A DNA stretch of 64,000 nt from Theristus sp. LFF4_11 (GCA_030248135.1 JASANC010004355.1:62001-126000), one strand, 5' to 3'. Counted from the first letter of the stretch, positions 8,060 to 17,904 are shown. Translations and numbers: made by a program. Notes: a model not told the origin generated them from the sequence alone.

Positions 8060-10980
8060 ATACATGTCCATTTACAATAAATTTGAAAAGAATAATCGCT
8101 ATAGATTCAGCAGGATTTGCGTATGTCGAGGTCCCTCTTAATGGTAATTTGGTTTTACTGGGGACAGGAAACTTAGGCAAATCAAGTGTTGTAAATGCCG
8201 TTCGTTTTTTCTTTTTGCCTGATATTAACGTTAATCATGCTGATAAAAAGTTTGGATTCCTTTCTGGCTCATCTAACTCTGAATCTTCCTACTACACAAA
8301 AGACCAAATCTGGAACCATTACTTCCCAACCCAACACAGTAAGCTAGTACTTGAAGTAGAGCATCAGCTGGTGGACGGAACTACTCGCCAACATTGTCAA
8401 ATCATATCCCAAGGTTCTAATTACCGTCTTAATCGAATATTTTGTCCTGAGCCTTATGAAAATATCCAGCATTTATTCTGGAACAAACAAGGCATCGCAG
8501 GAGAGCGGCCAGAGAAAAATACCGGTGACCGGATATTAGGTCTATTAAAGACTATTCAATCCAGTACTAAACAAATCAATCAAGTAGAGCAATTGACTGA
8601 GGCCCTTTATCACGTCGACATATTACGACCGGATCTCTGCCCCTTTGTTATCTTTCCAATAAAAGACATAGATGCACAATCTGTAAACTCAATAAGAGCG
8701 CTAATTAAAATGCTATTTAACCAAGATGGCAGTTCTTTGCGTTTGATGTCCGGGGCCGCTATAGAGGCTAGCTTAACGAATGAAGAAAAGCTGGAAATGG
8801 ATATAGGTGAATTAATAATTGAGCAAAAAGCCTTAAAGCTGCGAAAAGAACAACTGGAAAAATTGAAAGCTGCTGAGCCCCGATTTATGGCACTAAAAAA
8901 CCAGTACGCACGGCTCTTAGAAGAAAAAGATACTGCAAAAAAGTTCGCAGAACGATTTTCATCGACAATTAAAGTTAAAAAGCACCTCGAACAGAAGAAT
9001 AGACAGTTAGGTGAAACAAAAGCACAACTGGAGGAAAAGCTAAACTCCCATAAAAGTAATGTCAGAGATGTTGACAATGACATTTATAGTCACAAGAAGA
9101 GACTTGAAGAGATAAGTACGCACCTTATACGGAATTCTGAGCAACTCAAAAAGTGTGAACTGATATGTAGTGAATACCCAAAAAACACGTCAGCAGCAGA
9201 AGTTCTCGACAATTTAAAAGGTGACCTTGAGGAAAAAAAAGAAGAGTTAAAGCAATACACTGATCAGAATACGCGAAACATGCGCATTGCTCAGCTTGAA
9301 GAGTTAATAAATAGTAAGAGCGGGGAAATTGATACACTCAAGCGTAAAATAGAAAACGAGACCTTTCAGCTAGTCAATCAGATTGATAAAGAGGTATGGG
9401 AGGTATTGCTTTCTATCAATCCCGTCTTAGCCAACGCGAACCCCGGAAGACCCCTTCTTGAGGAAGAAGTAACCTCAATACTTCAATTTACTTCACTGTT
9501 CAAAGCAAACGGGACACGCTTAGCGTTTTTTGATGAATGGCTTGAAAAGATAACTCAATATGACTCTCACTCCCCAGAAAAAGAATTGGATGATAAAGAA
9601 GCTGAATTGAAGGCCTATATGCGGAAGTTGAATAATCTAAAGGGCATGAGTGGCGAACAAACAATAAACATCACAAACAAAATAAAAATTAAACAAAAAG
9701 AAATAGAGGCCCTCAAGACCGATATACCAGCACTGGAAAATTACGAATACGTCAGAAAGCAGACCGCTGAACTAGAAGGAGAGGAACGTTTAAAAGAATC
9801 AGAACTATCAACACTAGAGGAGAGTCATGCTTTGCTGGTTGAGACACAGACTAGGCTTTCTGATGAAGCAAATGATATCAAGAAGCAGCACGACGAAAAG
9901 CAACAGGCGATACAGAAGTTAGATGCGCTTATAGAGCGCTACTCTATCCATAAAGAGCGCTTCGAAATCCTCGAACAAGCGTTAGCTGAACATCAATCAA
10001 GCACTTATATCAATTCACGCGCTGCGGCTACAGAAGAAGAGATGTCCTCACTAGTTAAACTACTGGAAGCCTCTGAGAATGCGAAAACGACTGTTAAAGA
10101 TGCATTGAAAAACATGATGTATGAAGGTCTTGTCGAAGACACTTACGGATTACTTGAGGGTAATCACTCAGGCGAGGCAATCAAGAACACTTTTACCAGT
10201 TTATCAGACCAATTTTCGTTGCTTGATAAAAACCAAGAGATTCTATCGCACGACACAAGTACACATAATTCGTTAGTAAGAAGTAGACTTGAAAGGCTAT
10301 ATAAAACCAAAGAGAAAATCGCATTAACCCTACAAAGAATCAATTCCGATTTAGCTAATGCAAAAGTAAACGATCTCGAAGCGGTAAGGTTGAATCTCAC
10401 GTTAAATGCGCATTTTGAAGACCTTATTCAAAGCTGGGTAGAGTTCGATGACTTGGGAGACTCAACGTTGCCCGAAGCGTGGTATAACCGCTTGAAAGAG
10501 TTTTTACATTCTGACGCCATTAATCAGCAAGATGGTAAGCTCCGCATGGATAATATAATCCAAGCAGCTCGCTATGAAACGAAAAAAATTGACGCTCCTT
10601 GGGACCAGAAAGACCAATCAAATTCAACCAAGATGCTTATTAATATGCACCTATGCGATATCTTCATCCAAAAACTGTCGAGTGAAACAAGTCACATTGC
10701 GTTTCCACTTATTATGGATGAAGTGGGAAGTGTAAGTGAAGAGCAATTCCCTGATCTTATGAAAGGCCTGAACAACAAAGGCCATTGGTTAATTGGAGTG
10801 ACAACACATGGAAAAAGTGGGGAATTGATCGCCAAGTTTACTCAGCACCTTGTGATGGACGAAGCCAAGACATCAAAACCCTATAGTAAATCGAGACGAA
10901 ATGTCTGTTACCCCATCGACTTAGACAGAACTGAACGCCTTATCGTCAAAGAGCAAGGCTCCTTATTAGAGCACGTATAA
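8056..10980 (+). CDS. jetC: JetC-like SMC ATPase of a Wadjet-like system
   Basis: 974 aa. Walker A is GTGNLGKSS (residues about 33-41). Long coiled coils occupy roughly residues 240-450 and 520-690, with a probable hinge between (about 450-520). The ABC signature region reads DQSNSTKM (about 855) and Walker B is PLIMDEVG (about 888). This is the MukB/SMC head-coil-hinge layout; in Wadjet the dimer extrudes DNA loops and detects small circular plasmids. It overlaps jetD by 4 nt and shares one base with the jetA start (TAATG). Confidence 0.8.
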   Translation: MNTCPFTINLKRIIAIDSAGFAYVEVPLNGNLVLLGTGNLGKSSVVNAVRFFFLPDINVNHADKKFGFLSGSSNSESSYYTKDQIWNHYFPTQHSKLVLEVEHQLVDGTTRQHCQIISQGSNYRLNRIFCPEPYENIQHLFWNKQGIAGERPEKNTGDRILGLLKTIQSSTKQINQVEQLTEALYHVDILRPDLCPFVIFPIKDIDAQSVNSIRALIKMLFNQDGSSLRLMSGAAIEASLTNEEKLEMDIGELIIEQKALKLRKEQLEKLKAAEPRFMALKNQYARLLEEKDTAKKFAERFSSTIKVKKHLEQKNRQLGETKAQLEEKLNSHKSNVRDVDNDIYSHKKRLEEISTHLIRNSEQLKKCELICSEYPKNTSAAEVLDNLKGDLEEKKEELKQYTDQNTRNMRIAQLEELINSKSGEIDTLKRKIENETFQLVNQIDKEVWEVLLSINPVLANANPGRPLLEEEVTSILQFTSLFKANGTRLAFFDEWLEKITQYDSHSPEKELDDKEAELKAYMRKLNNLKGMSGEQTINITNKIKIKQKEIEALKTDIPALENYEYVRKQTAELEGEERLKESELSTLEESHALLVETQTRLSDEANDIKKQHDEKQQAIQKLDALIERYSIHKERFEILEQALAEHQSSTYINSRAAATEEEMSSLVKLLEASENAKTTVKDALKNMMYEGLVEDTYGLLEGNHSGEAIKNTFTSLSDQFSLLDKNQEILSHDTSTHNSLVRSRLERLYKTKEKIALTLQRINSDLANAKVNDLEAVRLNLTLNAHFEDLIQSWVEFDDLGDSTLPEAWYNRLKEFLHSDAINQQDGKLRMDNIIQAARYETKKIDAPWDQKDQSNSTKMLINMHLCDIFIQKLSSETSHIAFPLIMDEVGSVSEEQFPDLMKGLNNKGHWLIGVTTHGKSGELIAKFTQHLVMDEAKTSKPYSKSRRNVCYPIDLDRTERLIVKEQGSLLEHV

Positions 10981-12365
10981 TGGCTGTATCTATTCAAAAG
11001 CAATTTAGTACCGTTGAAACCATTCAGCTTCTTTTGAAGCATCGTGAAGTGCTGTTTGGTGTCATTCGTGCGAGCGATGACGTACATGGGAACGCGATAC
11101 CAGAAATGACGTATTTCAGGCTCGTATCTGAATATCAACACAGTTTTAGCAGGGATGTAAGAAATGAAATTGCACTTGTATTTGATGTCAACAACTTACT
11201 TCAAGCCAAGATCATCAATGATAGGAAACACACGGATAACACGACTAAGCTTTGGTTCAACAGTAGCGTTATGGAGATTTTTAGACTCTGTAAGATAAGC
11301 CTTTTCCGCCCTATGACACAGACTACTTTGAAGGCATCGATGACACCGCTATGGTCCGTATTAAAGGAAATAGAGGCACAACAAATCTCTGTTACACCGG
11401 GTACTGAAGACTATCAAGACTGGCTAGGTGAAATTAACCATCGAATTACTGAGCTGTTAGGTAATATCAAAGCAAATATAAGTAAGCTTCAACAGGCTGG
11501 TGACATTTTCCAAAAAGAGGAAAAAAGTACATCGATAACTGTGACTCAGCAAATGTACCAAGAAGCAGCAAAGCTTTACAGACGGGAAGTAGAACCGTTG
11601 AGGATCTTCCTTAGCAAGAGTGCTCGGTATGAACAGGGGGATGGGATTTACCTTACGCTAGAAAGTTTTGCTAAGCTTTTTTCCCGTTTTGGCGACACGG
11701 AATCTCAAAGCATAATTAACAGCTTTCAAATTCAATACTTAGAACTATTCGAGCCTATAAAAAAAGTTTCAGATAACATTAGTGTCTACCTTCGTAAAAC
11801 TAAAAATGCCATCGTTGAGCATAATGCAATTCAATCTGCTTTTGAAATAATAAGAAACGCTTACAAGACTACCCTAAGTCACAATAAGCGAAATAAATAT
11901 ATCAATTTTAGGGAATTGCGTGAACTCAGTGCTCCTAAATCATTTACGTCAATTAGTCGAATTTCACCATGTAAGCTAGACAAAAGTCCTTCATATCTAA
12001 ACACTGTTTTTAATGAATTAGCGCATAGAAATTCCAGTCAACTCAATGACTCAGATGAGCGATATCTGTTTGAAGAGTCTGTTGACTCTACCACCAGCAA
12101 AAAAATTAGACATACTTTAAAACTTAACGCGTGGATAAATAGCCTTATATGGCCATTAGAACAAGACTATATCAGGTACGCATACGATAGGCTCAGTGAG
12201 GAATGGGAAGAGTTTTCCATTCCAGATTTATTAGAGATAAGCAGTAAATTACACACATCACCTGACTACTCTGTAAAACTCACCAATGAATACAATGTTA
12301 TCGAAGATGAGAAACACAGATATGAATATCGCGTCAGGTTATTAACATCAAAACCGAAGGAATGA
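10980..12365 (+). CDS. jetA: JetA-like kleisin (MukF-like) subunit
   Basis: 461 aa, largely helical, with a winged-helix-like N terminus (FSTVETIQLLLKHREVLFGVI) and long helices in the middle (residues about 150-300). Assignment rests mainly on position: it lies between the SMC gene and a MukE-sized gene, as in condensin and Wadjet operons. As kleisin it would bridge the two JetC heads. Sequence recognition alone is moderate. Confidence 0.65.
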   Translation: MAVSIQKQFSTVETIQLLLKHREVLFGVIRASDDVHGNAIPEMTYFRLVSEYQHSFSRDVRNEIALVFDVNNLLQAKIINDRKHTDNTTKLWFNSSVMEIFRLCKISLFRPMTQTTLKASMTPLWSVLKEIEAQQISVTPGTEDYQDWLGEINHRITELLGNIKANISKLQQAGDIFQKEEKSTSITVTQQMYQEAAKLYRREVEPLRIFLSKSARYEQGDGIYLTLESFAKLFSRFGDTESQSIINSFQIQYLELFEPIKKVSDNISVYLRKTKNAIVEHNAIQSAFEIIRNAYKTTLSHNKRNKYINFRELRELSAPKSFTSISRISPCKLDKSPSYLNTVFNELAHRNSSQLNDSDERYLFEESVDSTTSKKIRHTLKLNAWINSLIWPLEQDYIRYAYDRLSEEWEEFSIPDLLEISSKLHTSPDYSVKLTNEYNVIEDEKHRYEYRVRLLTSKPKE

Positions 12366-12970
12366 GGGCTGAGTCTTCAATGAATACTGTATCTACATTT
12401 AATGACGCTAGCGCAGCGTTATCTCAATCTATCTATCAAGCATTTAGCAACGGCTCTGTTATAAATAGGAAAGTATATAGTGAGGCTAATGCTAGCTTTA
12501 TCGAATACCCAGAATACCGAGAAATAGCAGTTAATGAAGGACATTATAAAAACCTTTATTGGCATTTGGGGTATCTACTTGAGCATGATAGCGACGGCGA
12601 TTATTATCACTTAAGTAGAGCTCAAGAGCAGGATTCAGATACAGACGATTTTGATGAAGCAAGCCTAAAAATCATGGCCATACTGACAATCGTATCAAGA
12701 TTTGTGACAAATAGAGGCCAAGCAATAGACACCTTAACCTTACCGATTCAAGGTATAAGTAATGCAGATGTTGATGCTATTGCTGAGGACGAAGAAACGC
12801 TATCTATACTTAAAAGTCTGAAATTAAAAGACTGCTATGATGCTTTATCATTTCTCAGAAAAAGGGGGTTTGCATTTAAGGTGGACAACAAAAGGCATGT
12901 TCTCAGTGAAGGTGCTAAGTCCATGATAGACACTATTATTGAGAGGCAGAAATCTTTAGAAATTGAGTAA
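12362..12970 (+). CDS. jetB: JetB-like (MukE/KITE-like) subunit
   Basis: 202 aa, the size of JetB/MukE proteins. It contains ILTIVSRFVTNRGQAIDTLTLP and LKDCYDALSFLRKRGFAFKVDNKRHVLS, which look like two winged helices typical of KITE subunits. The ATG overlaps the jetA stop (ATGA). It is the last gene of the defence operon. Start could be the second Met at residue 7. Confidence 0.65.
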   Translation: MRAESSMNTVSTFNDASAALSQSIYQAFSNGSVINRKVYSEANASFIEYPEYREIAVNEGHYKNLYWHLGYLLEHDSDGDYYHLSRAQEQDSDTDDFDEASLKIMAILTIVSRFVTNRGQAIDTLTLPIQGISNADVDAIAEDEETLSILKSLKLKDCYDALSFLRKRGFAFKVDNKRHVLSEGAKSMIDTIIERQKSLEIE

Positions 12971-13063
12971 AAGCAAAAGCTATAACACTCTTTCCCAATA
13001 TTTAAGCGCGGTATACTTTTTTCATCGAGGGTAACGAGGGAGCTAACCCAATGACAAACATCG

Positions 13064-13171
13064 ATGTACGTACTGATGCAAGAAGTCAGCAATATGCTAT
13101 CTGGGCAAGGTATCAGCGCAGAAACACTGCTTGATGCAATAGCCAATCAGATGAAAGAATCTAAGGGCTAA
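13064..13171 (+). pseudogene. Remnant of a paralogue of the 16769 gene
   Basis: The 35-codon frame contains SNMLSGQGISAETLLDAI, matching LGLISGQGISAEELINAL in the 77-aa protein at 16769-17002, but the first half is missing. An ATGACAAACATCG start just upstream is in another frame. It is best read as the degraded 3' end of a duplicated gene lying between the defence operon and the right Xer site. Confidence 0.55.
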
Positions 13172-13175
13172 GTCG

Positions 13176-13268
13176 ATGAACGATCTTCAAATTTTTGGGG
13201 CTGCGATGGTTCTGCTGGGATTTATTGCTCTTCTTGATGGGTTCTATTGGCTCAGGAAACGAGACTGA
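13176..13268 (+). CDS. Tiny single-pass membrane peptide
   Basis: 30 aa: MNDLQIFGAAMVLLGFIALL then DGFYWLRKRD. It has one membrane segment and a basic tail. AAGGG lies 8 nt before the ATG. It is the last gene before the right Xer-like repeat. Confidence 0.5.
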   Translation: MNDLQIFGAAMVLLGFIALLDGFYWLRKRD

Positions 13269-13284
13269 CGTGCCTGCGCCCCCC

Positions 13285-13326
13285 AATACGCAGTTTTGGA
13301 AATGATAACGTTTATTATGTTAAATA
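13285..13326 (+). other. dif/XerCD-like site, right copy of 42-bp direct repeat
   Basis: Perfect 42-bp match in the same orientation to 5776-5817, with the dif-like core at 13298-13325. The 7.5 kb between the copies carries the signal-peptide gene, WYL regulator, jetDCAB and two tiny genes. Recombination between the copies would excise exactly this block. The rest of 12971-13625 holds no further gene. Confidence 0.75.
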
Positions 13327-13625
13327 AAACTCTTTTGCTGAAAGGGCTTCCTATGATGTCCTTTTCCAGTGCGCACTCTTCGCCTTTGCTGTAACGTTAA
13401 CTATAAACTATCCCTGTGTCACCGACGCTAACTGGCCCCAATGCTCTCGCACTTGCTCTCTCTGAAGCTGGGTAGAGTTTAAGTAGAAGGTAATCGTTAG
13501 GCTGCGCAGGGGTATTTCGATTATTTTCGTGATAAGCTCTATGTCCCGGCAGCGATTAGGCTGATAGCGCTTTACGGTGTAAAAGGTAAAGTAAAACCCT
13601 GTTAAAGTTAAGAAGGACTGGATGA

Positions 13626-15068
13626 ATGGAAGGTGTGATAAACGTAAGACTGGAAACGATAACGCTACGTATATCCGACCTATTACCAACGCTAGATGAC
13701 GACGGGCATGAACAATTCATATGTGAACTGTTCGGTAATCGCTCTATTGATGATCTCGAAAATAATGAACCTATTTACCAAAATAGCGAACCTGCTGTCA
13801 GTAGAGATGAGTTGCACACATTAGCTGAGCGCATAATAGGGTACACAGACTACTCAATAGAACGTGCAAAAATGGTCGTCAAAAATGTGTTAAATACCAT
13901 TCCTAAGCGCCTTGATGACTTAATTGATTACACTAGTGAGGCACGCCTGTCTGATTTCAAAGAAGACGCTCGCCTCTTTCTAATGGCCCATTTTGAAAAC
14001 AACAATTCTTTAGAGACGCTTGAACAAATAGAGTTGGCGTTTCGCAATCTACCTGATGACATGGTTTCGATGTTTTGTAACACACAGATGCACAAGAGTA
14101 GGGCTATCAGCGATGACATGATAGAAGGATGTACAGAACGCCAAAAAGTGCTCTACAGAGCTTGCAATTATTATTTAAACCACCGGCTAGGTTTTCATAA
14201 GAATTCAATGTGGTTAGCCTATTGTATTAATAGTAACAACTTTGGTTGTGCTGATGGCTGGATTCATCGAGATGGACTATTGTGTAGCCTCACCCATTTG
14301 GGGTTCAAAGATGACGAAGCTGTAGTCAATTTAATCATGAGTTCAATGGATTTCTTAGAGCAATACTTCACTAAGCAAAGTGAAGTATTTGAAGGGGAAG
14401 AATCAGACCAATCGATTCAATATTGTAAAGATGGCGGCATGTACATTGACGTTATGCTCAATGCTATGGAGTATTTGGTAAAAAGAAAACAACTAATAAA
14501 TGACACTGAAAACAGCGAATACAAACAGATTAAAGATCTTCTAATGCTTCACAAACATTTATTCAGCGATATCCAGTTCCTTAAATATATGACCCACCTA
14601 CTTGCTTTCGATGAATATACCGGATTCATAAAAGAGCAATTCGAATTGATAAAGAAAATTGCCAATAAAGATTATGGACCAGAAGGCCCACCAGAGGATT
14701 TGTATTTTTTTCTCGATGCGTGGAATTTCATAGTCTTCGACGAAGTAGTTGAAACTGGAATTATGTTGTCGCCTACATTTGTTAGGTCGAAATATCATGG
14801 CCCCTCTTTGTTGCAATTTTCATCTGTAGTGCTTGATTTAATGAAAAGCAATCGTCTCGATCAGCAACTGGAAGACATGGTAAAAGGCTATTTTGAAAAC
14901 TATTTGTTTTTACTCGTCAATGATAATTCCCATACTCATTTTCTCTTTAATGAAATATTAGAAGTCTCACTAAAAGCAAAAGATTTCTTCGAGAATCATC
15001 ACGTAGTAAGAGTTATGTCCTTGCTGGGCCATGAAGCTTCGCAGAAAGCACTTAAAAAGTTTTATTAA
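13626..15068 (+). CDS. Large uncharacterised protein, paralogue of 18419 gene
   Basis: 480 aa, no signal or membrane segment. Strongly similar along its length to the 490-aa protein at 18419-19891. Shared blocks include RDELxxLAERIIGYT, NTIPKRxDDLIDYT, RACxYYLNHRxGF, LHRDGxLC and a C-terminal NxxSHxHFLFxEIL. Conserved His, Cys and Asp residues (GWIHRDGLLCS) could form a site, but no family is recognised. AAGGA stands 8 nt before the ATG. It lies just outside the right Xer site. Confidence 0.75.
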   Translation: MEGVINVRLETITLRISDLLPTLDDDGHEQFICELFGNRSIDDLENNEPIYQNSEPAVSRDELHTLAERIIGYTDYSIERAKMVVKNVLNTIPKRLDDLIDYTSEARLSDFKEDARLFLMAHFENNNSLETLEQIELAFRNLPDDMVSMFCNTQMHKSRAISDDMIEGCTERQKVLYRACNYYLNHRLGFHKNSMWLAYCINSNNFGCADGWIHRDGLLCSLTHLGFKDDEAVVNLIMSSMDFLEQYFTKQSEVFEGEESDQSIQYCKDGGMYIDVMLNAMEYLVKRKQLINDTENSEYKQIKDLLMLHKHLFSDIQFLKYMTHLLAFDEYTGFIKEQFELIKKIANKDYGPEGPPEDLYFFLDAWNFIVFDEVVETGIMLSPTFVRSKYHGPSLLQFSSVVLDLMKSNRLDQQLEDMVKGYFENYLFLLVNDNSHTHFLFNEILEVSLKAKDFFENHHVVRVMSLLGHEASQKALKKFY

Positions 15069-15145
15069 CCTTCTCAACAGAAGTGGCTAAGGTACCAGAC
15101 AAGAAGGGTGGCACAGAGCCCCCTTTAACGGGAAGTAAACGTAGA

Positions 15146-16480
15146 CTATTCAAAATGTATGTGAGGAGGTTTTGTGGAGCTAAGCATAAAGTGTAATACA
15201 TCCAGCAGGGGGAGCTCTGTTCTTTCGTAACAATCTTCTTCTGTGACTAAAAGATCTCCTACAATATCATAATCTCTAAAAGGCCTTTTCAGAATGGTTA
15301 TTTTCCAATCTGGATCATATGAAGTGTCTTTAAATACTACATGAAATTCTTCGTTGGAGAAAAAAGGGTGCCTGAAAATGAGGACAAAATATTCATCTGA
15401 GTCATCGTCAGAATCGTATTCGTAGACGTGTCGATAATACTCCTCGCCTTCGGTAGGGATTGATATTATAGCGCCTAAAATATTTTCTTTCTCCAACAGA
15501 GCTCTAATTAATCCCCCCAACGAATCATACAAAAGAAAGCCATCAATCATTTCATAGAAGTTATCTGCCGAAACAGGCAGTATAGCGATACCGCTTCCTT
15601 CGATTGTCTCGTCAGCGTTTAGCATTTCCTCCAAAAATGACGTGTCTTTCTTGACTAATCCGTCTGGGGTATTCAGTAGGGAATGATGGCTTAGCAACAC
15701 ATCTTCTATGAAGATATTAGGGCTTAAGGCTATTTTTAAGGGGTTTATCGACCACAAAGTATGCCTTTTAAGTCCAGCAGGGTATATCGCATCGATGTCG
15801 TCTAAGTGTCCTATCGTCAACAAATTACGCCTTTTAACTTCAACTGGGTATATTGCATCGATGTCGCTAAAGTAGAGCTCATATCTTGTGGTGTCGTAGT
15901 GTGTGAGTTTCCATCCGGGCGTATTAAGGTTTAATCCACATTTGAATAAATCGTCAAGTTCAGCGGTATGTGGCGTCAGAATCAATGATGTGCTGTTTTT
16001 ATCGCTGCGACATTTAACTACGTCTGAGCTAATGACCAAGGCCTTATAAAAATCGTGGAGCGTAATAGTTTCATCACAGAAGGTTTTATATCGCAGCGTT
16101 TTAAGTGACGCATTAATGTCGGTGATCTTCTTTTTATCTCCTTTCTTTATTGCGACAAGTCCTTCTTTGAGCCTTTGCGTTAGCACCACTTCAATGTATA
16201 CCTTATCCTCCTCTGTGATGTTGACTGGACTAGTCTCAATAGGCAGCTGATTTATGGCTTTTAAAAATGGCATTAATAAAGACTCGGATGCAGGCCATAG
16301 TATCCGTCCACCATCATCATGAACACTAGAAGCCAAAGAAAATAAAACGGTAAGAGGGTCAGGATAACTGTCGGCAGAAGAGGGGCTGTGACTCAAAATC
16401 ATTTTTCCATGTGTATTTATTTCTAAACTATAGAACCATTCGCAAAATGGCAATGTTACCGCATAGGAAATATTGCGCAT
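15146..16480 (-). CDS. Uncharacterised protein with an internal duplication
   Basis: 444 aa, no membrane segment. Residues about 200-245 contain two copies of a unit of about 23 residues, DIDAIYPVEVKRR and DIDAIYPAGLKRH with their flanks, visible in the DNA at about 15762-15870. The C-terminal half is acidic (YEYDSDDDSDEYF). It is convergent with the 480-aa gene. No family recognised. Confidence 0.65.
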   Translation of the reverse strand: MRNISYAVTLPFCEWFYSLEINTHGKMILSHSPSSADSYPDPLTVLFSLASSVHDDGGRILWPASESLLMPFLKAINQLPIETSPVNITEEDKVYIEVVLTQRLKEGLVAIKKGDKKKITDINASLKTLRYKTFCDETITLHDFYKALVISSDVVKCRSDKNSTSLILTPHTAELDDLFKCGLNLNTPGWKLTHYDTTRYELYFSDIDAIYPVEVKRRNLLTIGHLDDIDAIYPAGLKRHTLWSINPLKIALSPNIFIEDVLLSHHSLLNTPDGLVKKDTSFLEEMLNADETIEGSGIAILPVSADNFYEMIDGFLLYDSLGGLIRALLEKENILGAIISIPTEGEEYYRHVYEYDSDDDSDEYFVLIFRHPFFSNEEFHVVFKDTSYDPDWKITILKRPFRDYDIVGDLLVTEEDCYERTELPLLDVLHFMLSSTKPPHIHFE

Positions 16481-16604
16481 CTCGCAGTTCAGTCAATTAT
16501 TAAGTATGTGCAAAAAGGTAAATACACGATATTTATCGGGCCGGGATGCAAGACAATCATAAAAATAAGGAAAGATCCCCTATTGCCTTTAGGTGCGTGC
16601 GGGT

Positions 16605-16691
16605 ATGTTATTAGTTAGGATAAATCTGTTCTTGAAAACTGTTATGGCAGGCATGTTGTTTCTATCAACATTTCTCCTCGTTTATATATGA
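16605..16691 (+). CDS. Possible tiny membrane peptide
   Basis: 28 aa, almost entirely one hydrophobic helix (VMAGMLFLSTFLLVYI). The ribosome site is weak. It lies in the 288-nt gap 16481-16768, in which nothing else stands out. Confidence 0.3.
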   Translation: MLLVRINLFLKTVMAGMLFLSTFLLVYI

Positions 16692-16768
16692 CACTCCTAT
16701 TTGGGGTTGCATGTTAAATAAGTAGGTTAGTATCAATTGTACAAATCAACTCAACATAGGCGTATGAC

Positions 16769-17002
16769 ATGTCAGATATACATCGAAAAAGTACTGTTAA
16801 CCTAGCTAAAGCGGTTAAAACCATTAACACCGCACGTAATCAACTCGCCCCGCTGGTGGCTGATGTTGTTATTGATGCCGTGAATTCTAAAAGTGCCGAT
16901 TCTGAGCTACTTGAAGTACTTGGTCTTATCTCTGGCCAAGGTATCAGCGCAGAAGAGTTAATTAATGCTTTGCGCGAAGGCATTAGAGCGCGAAATAAAT
17001 AA
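16769..17002 (+). CDS. Small helical protein with SGQGISAE motif
   Basis: 77 aa, helical. The C-terminal block LLEVLGLISGQGISAEELINAL recurs in the remnant at 13064-13171. An AGG site precedes the ATG. First of a run of four small plus-strand genes leading to the 490-aa paralogue. Unknown family. Confidence 0.65.
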   Translation: MSDIHRKSTVNLAKAVKTINTARNQLAPLVADVVIDAVNSKSADSELLEVLGLISGQGISAEELINALREGIRARNK

Positions 17003-17066
17003 TGCAGTTATGATGGCCTCTGAGCCTTAGGTAATAGACAATACATGCATATCAGGATTAATCATT

Positions 17067-17261
17067 ATGGCCAGTAAAATTGAATTTAAACTCATCAATG
17101 TGGTACCGCATCGAGCACTGCGCGACAAAGGGCATGCCAAATTTGCCATTTATGAGGATGATGAGCAAGTAAACTGGTTGTGGATGACGAATGACGATAT
17201 TAACGCCAACATCAAAGAGTATCCTGACCAGCGTGAATACTTAATACAGGGCTTAATTTGA
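17067..17261 (+). CDS. Small protein, unknown function
   Basis: 64 aa, mixed alpha/beta with tryptophans (DDEQVNWLWMTNDDINANIKEYP). No signal or membrane segment. AGGAT precedes the ATG. The residue pattern suggests a small ligand- or protein-binding fold, but no family is recognised. Confidence 0.6.
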   Translation: MASKIEFKLINVVPHRALRDKGHAKFAIYEDDEQVNWLWMTNDDINANIKEYPDQREYLIQGLI

Positions 17262-17342
17262 TAACCTATGGATTAATCGACTATTGAACAGTTCGGCTGA
17301 ATTAGCCATCCAATCCGTTACAAAAATTAAAGAGACATATTC

Positions 17343-17591
17343 ATGGGCTTTAGAGGTCTTAAAACATCTTATGGTGATAGAGATGTTTTCTATATCACTC
17401 CATTTGGTGACAAATTTAAACTGCATGTGGAGCCTGCATACCGCAATAACGGCACACATAATTTAGATGGCTATTATCCGCGTTACTTCAAATCTATCGG
17501 GGCAGCTAAGGCATCTCTAACCAAATTTCTTGGCAAGCCTCCTAAGTGGATAGATGTTCAAGGCAATGCCGATTTCGAATCATTTGAATAA
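17343..17591 (+). CDS. Small protein, unknown function
   Basis: 82 aa beginning MGFRGLKTSYGDRDVFYITPFGDKF. The aromatic-rich alternating pattern suggests beta strands. AAAGAG lies 9 nt before the ATG. An overlapping frame from 17284 is rejected because it lacks this balance. Unknown family. Confidence 0.6.
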   Translation: MGFRGLKTSYGDRDVFYITPFGDKFKLHVEPAYRNNGTHNLDGYYPRYFKSIGAAKASLTKFLGKPPKWIDVQGNADFESFE

Positions 17592-17609
17592 AGTTAATGA
17601 GATGACTTA

Positions 17610-17867
17610 ATGAAAGTTTCTATTAGAAAAGGTTTACCGACTAAAAAGTCACTATACGAAATTGCCGATAGTCTCAAAGTGTCGATCAACTCACTAGATA
17701 ACCGTTCGTCTATGGATGAGGTTTCGTGGCAGCATCACAACGTCGATGCCATGCAAGCGTTTATGGAGACATTGAATAAAGCAGGGTTTGAAGTCTATGG
17801 TTACGAGCCTTACAACCCTAAGATGTTAAGAGCTGGCAGTTTTCGTATCAAACCTCAGATAAAGTAA
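17610..17867 (+). CDS. Small basic protein, unknown function
   Basis: 85 aa, basic, starting 18 nt after the previous stop. Contains KKSLYEIADSLKVSINSLDN and ends AGSFRIKPQIK. The first part could be a helix-turn-helix, but this is only an impression. Weak ribosome site, so translation may depend on the upstream gene. Confidence 0.55.
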   Translation: MKVSIRKGLPTKKSLYEIADSLKVSINSLDNRSSMDEVSWQHHNVDAMQAFMETLNKAGFEVYGYEPYNPKMLRAGSFRIKPQIK

Positions 17868-17904
17868 AAGAGCCATCAGTGGTTAAGCATAACAAGGACA
17901 CACA

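Noticed and set aside
13408..13689. 93-codon minus-strand frame
   Set aside because: No ribosome site, and it overlaps the start of the well-supported 480-aa gene.
16700..16722. Possible third dif-like site (GCATGTTAAATA)
   Set aside because: Only part of a XerD arm matches and no XerC arm precedes it.
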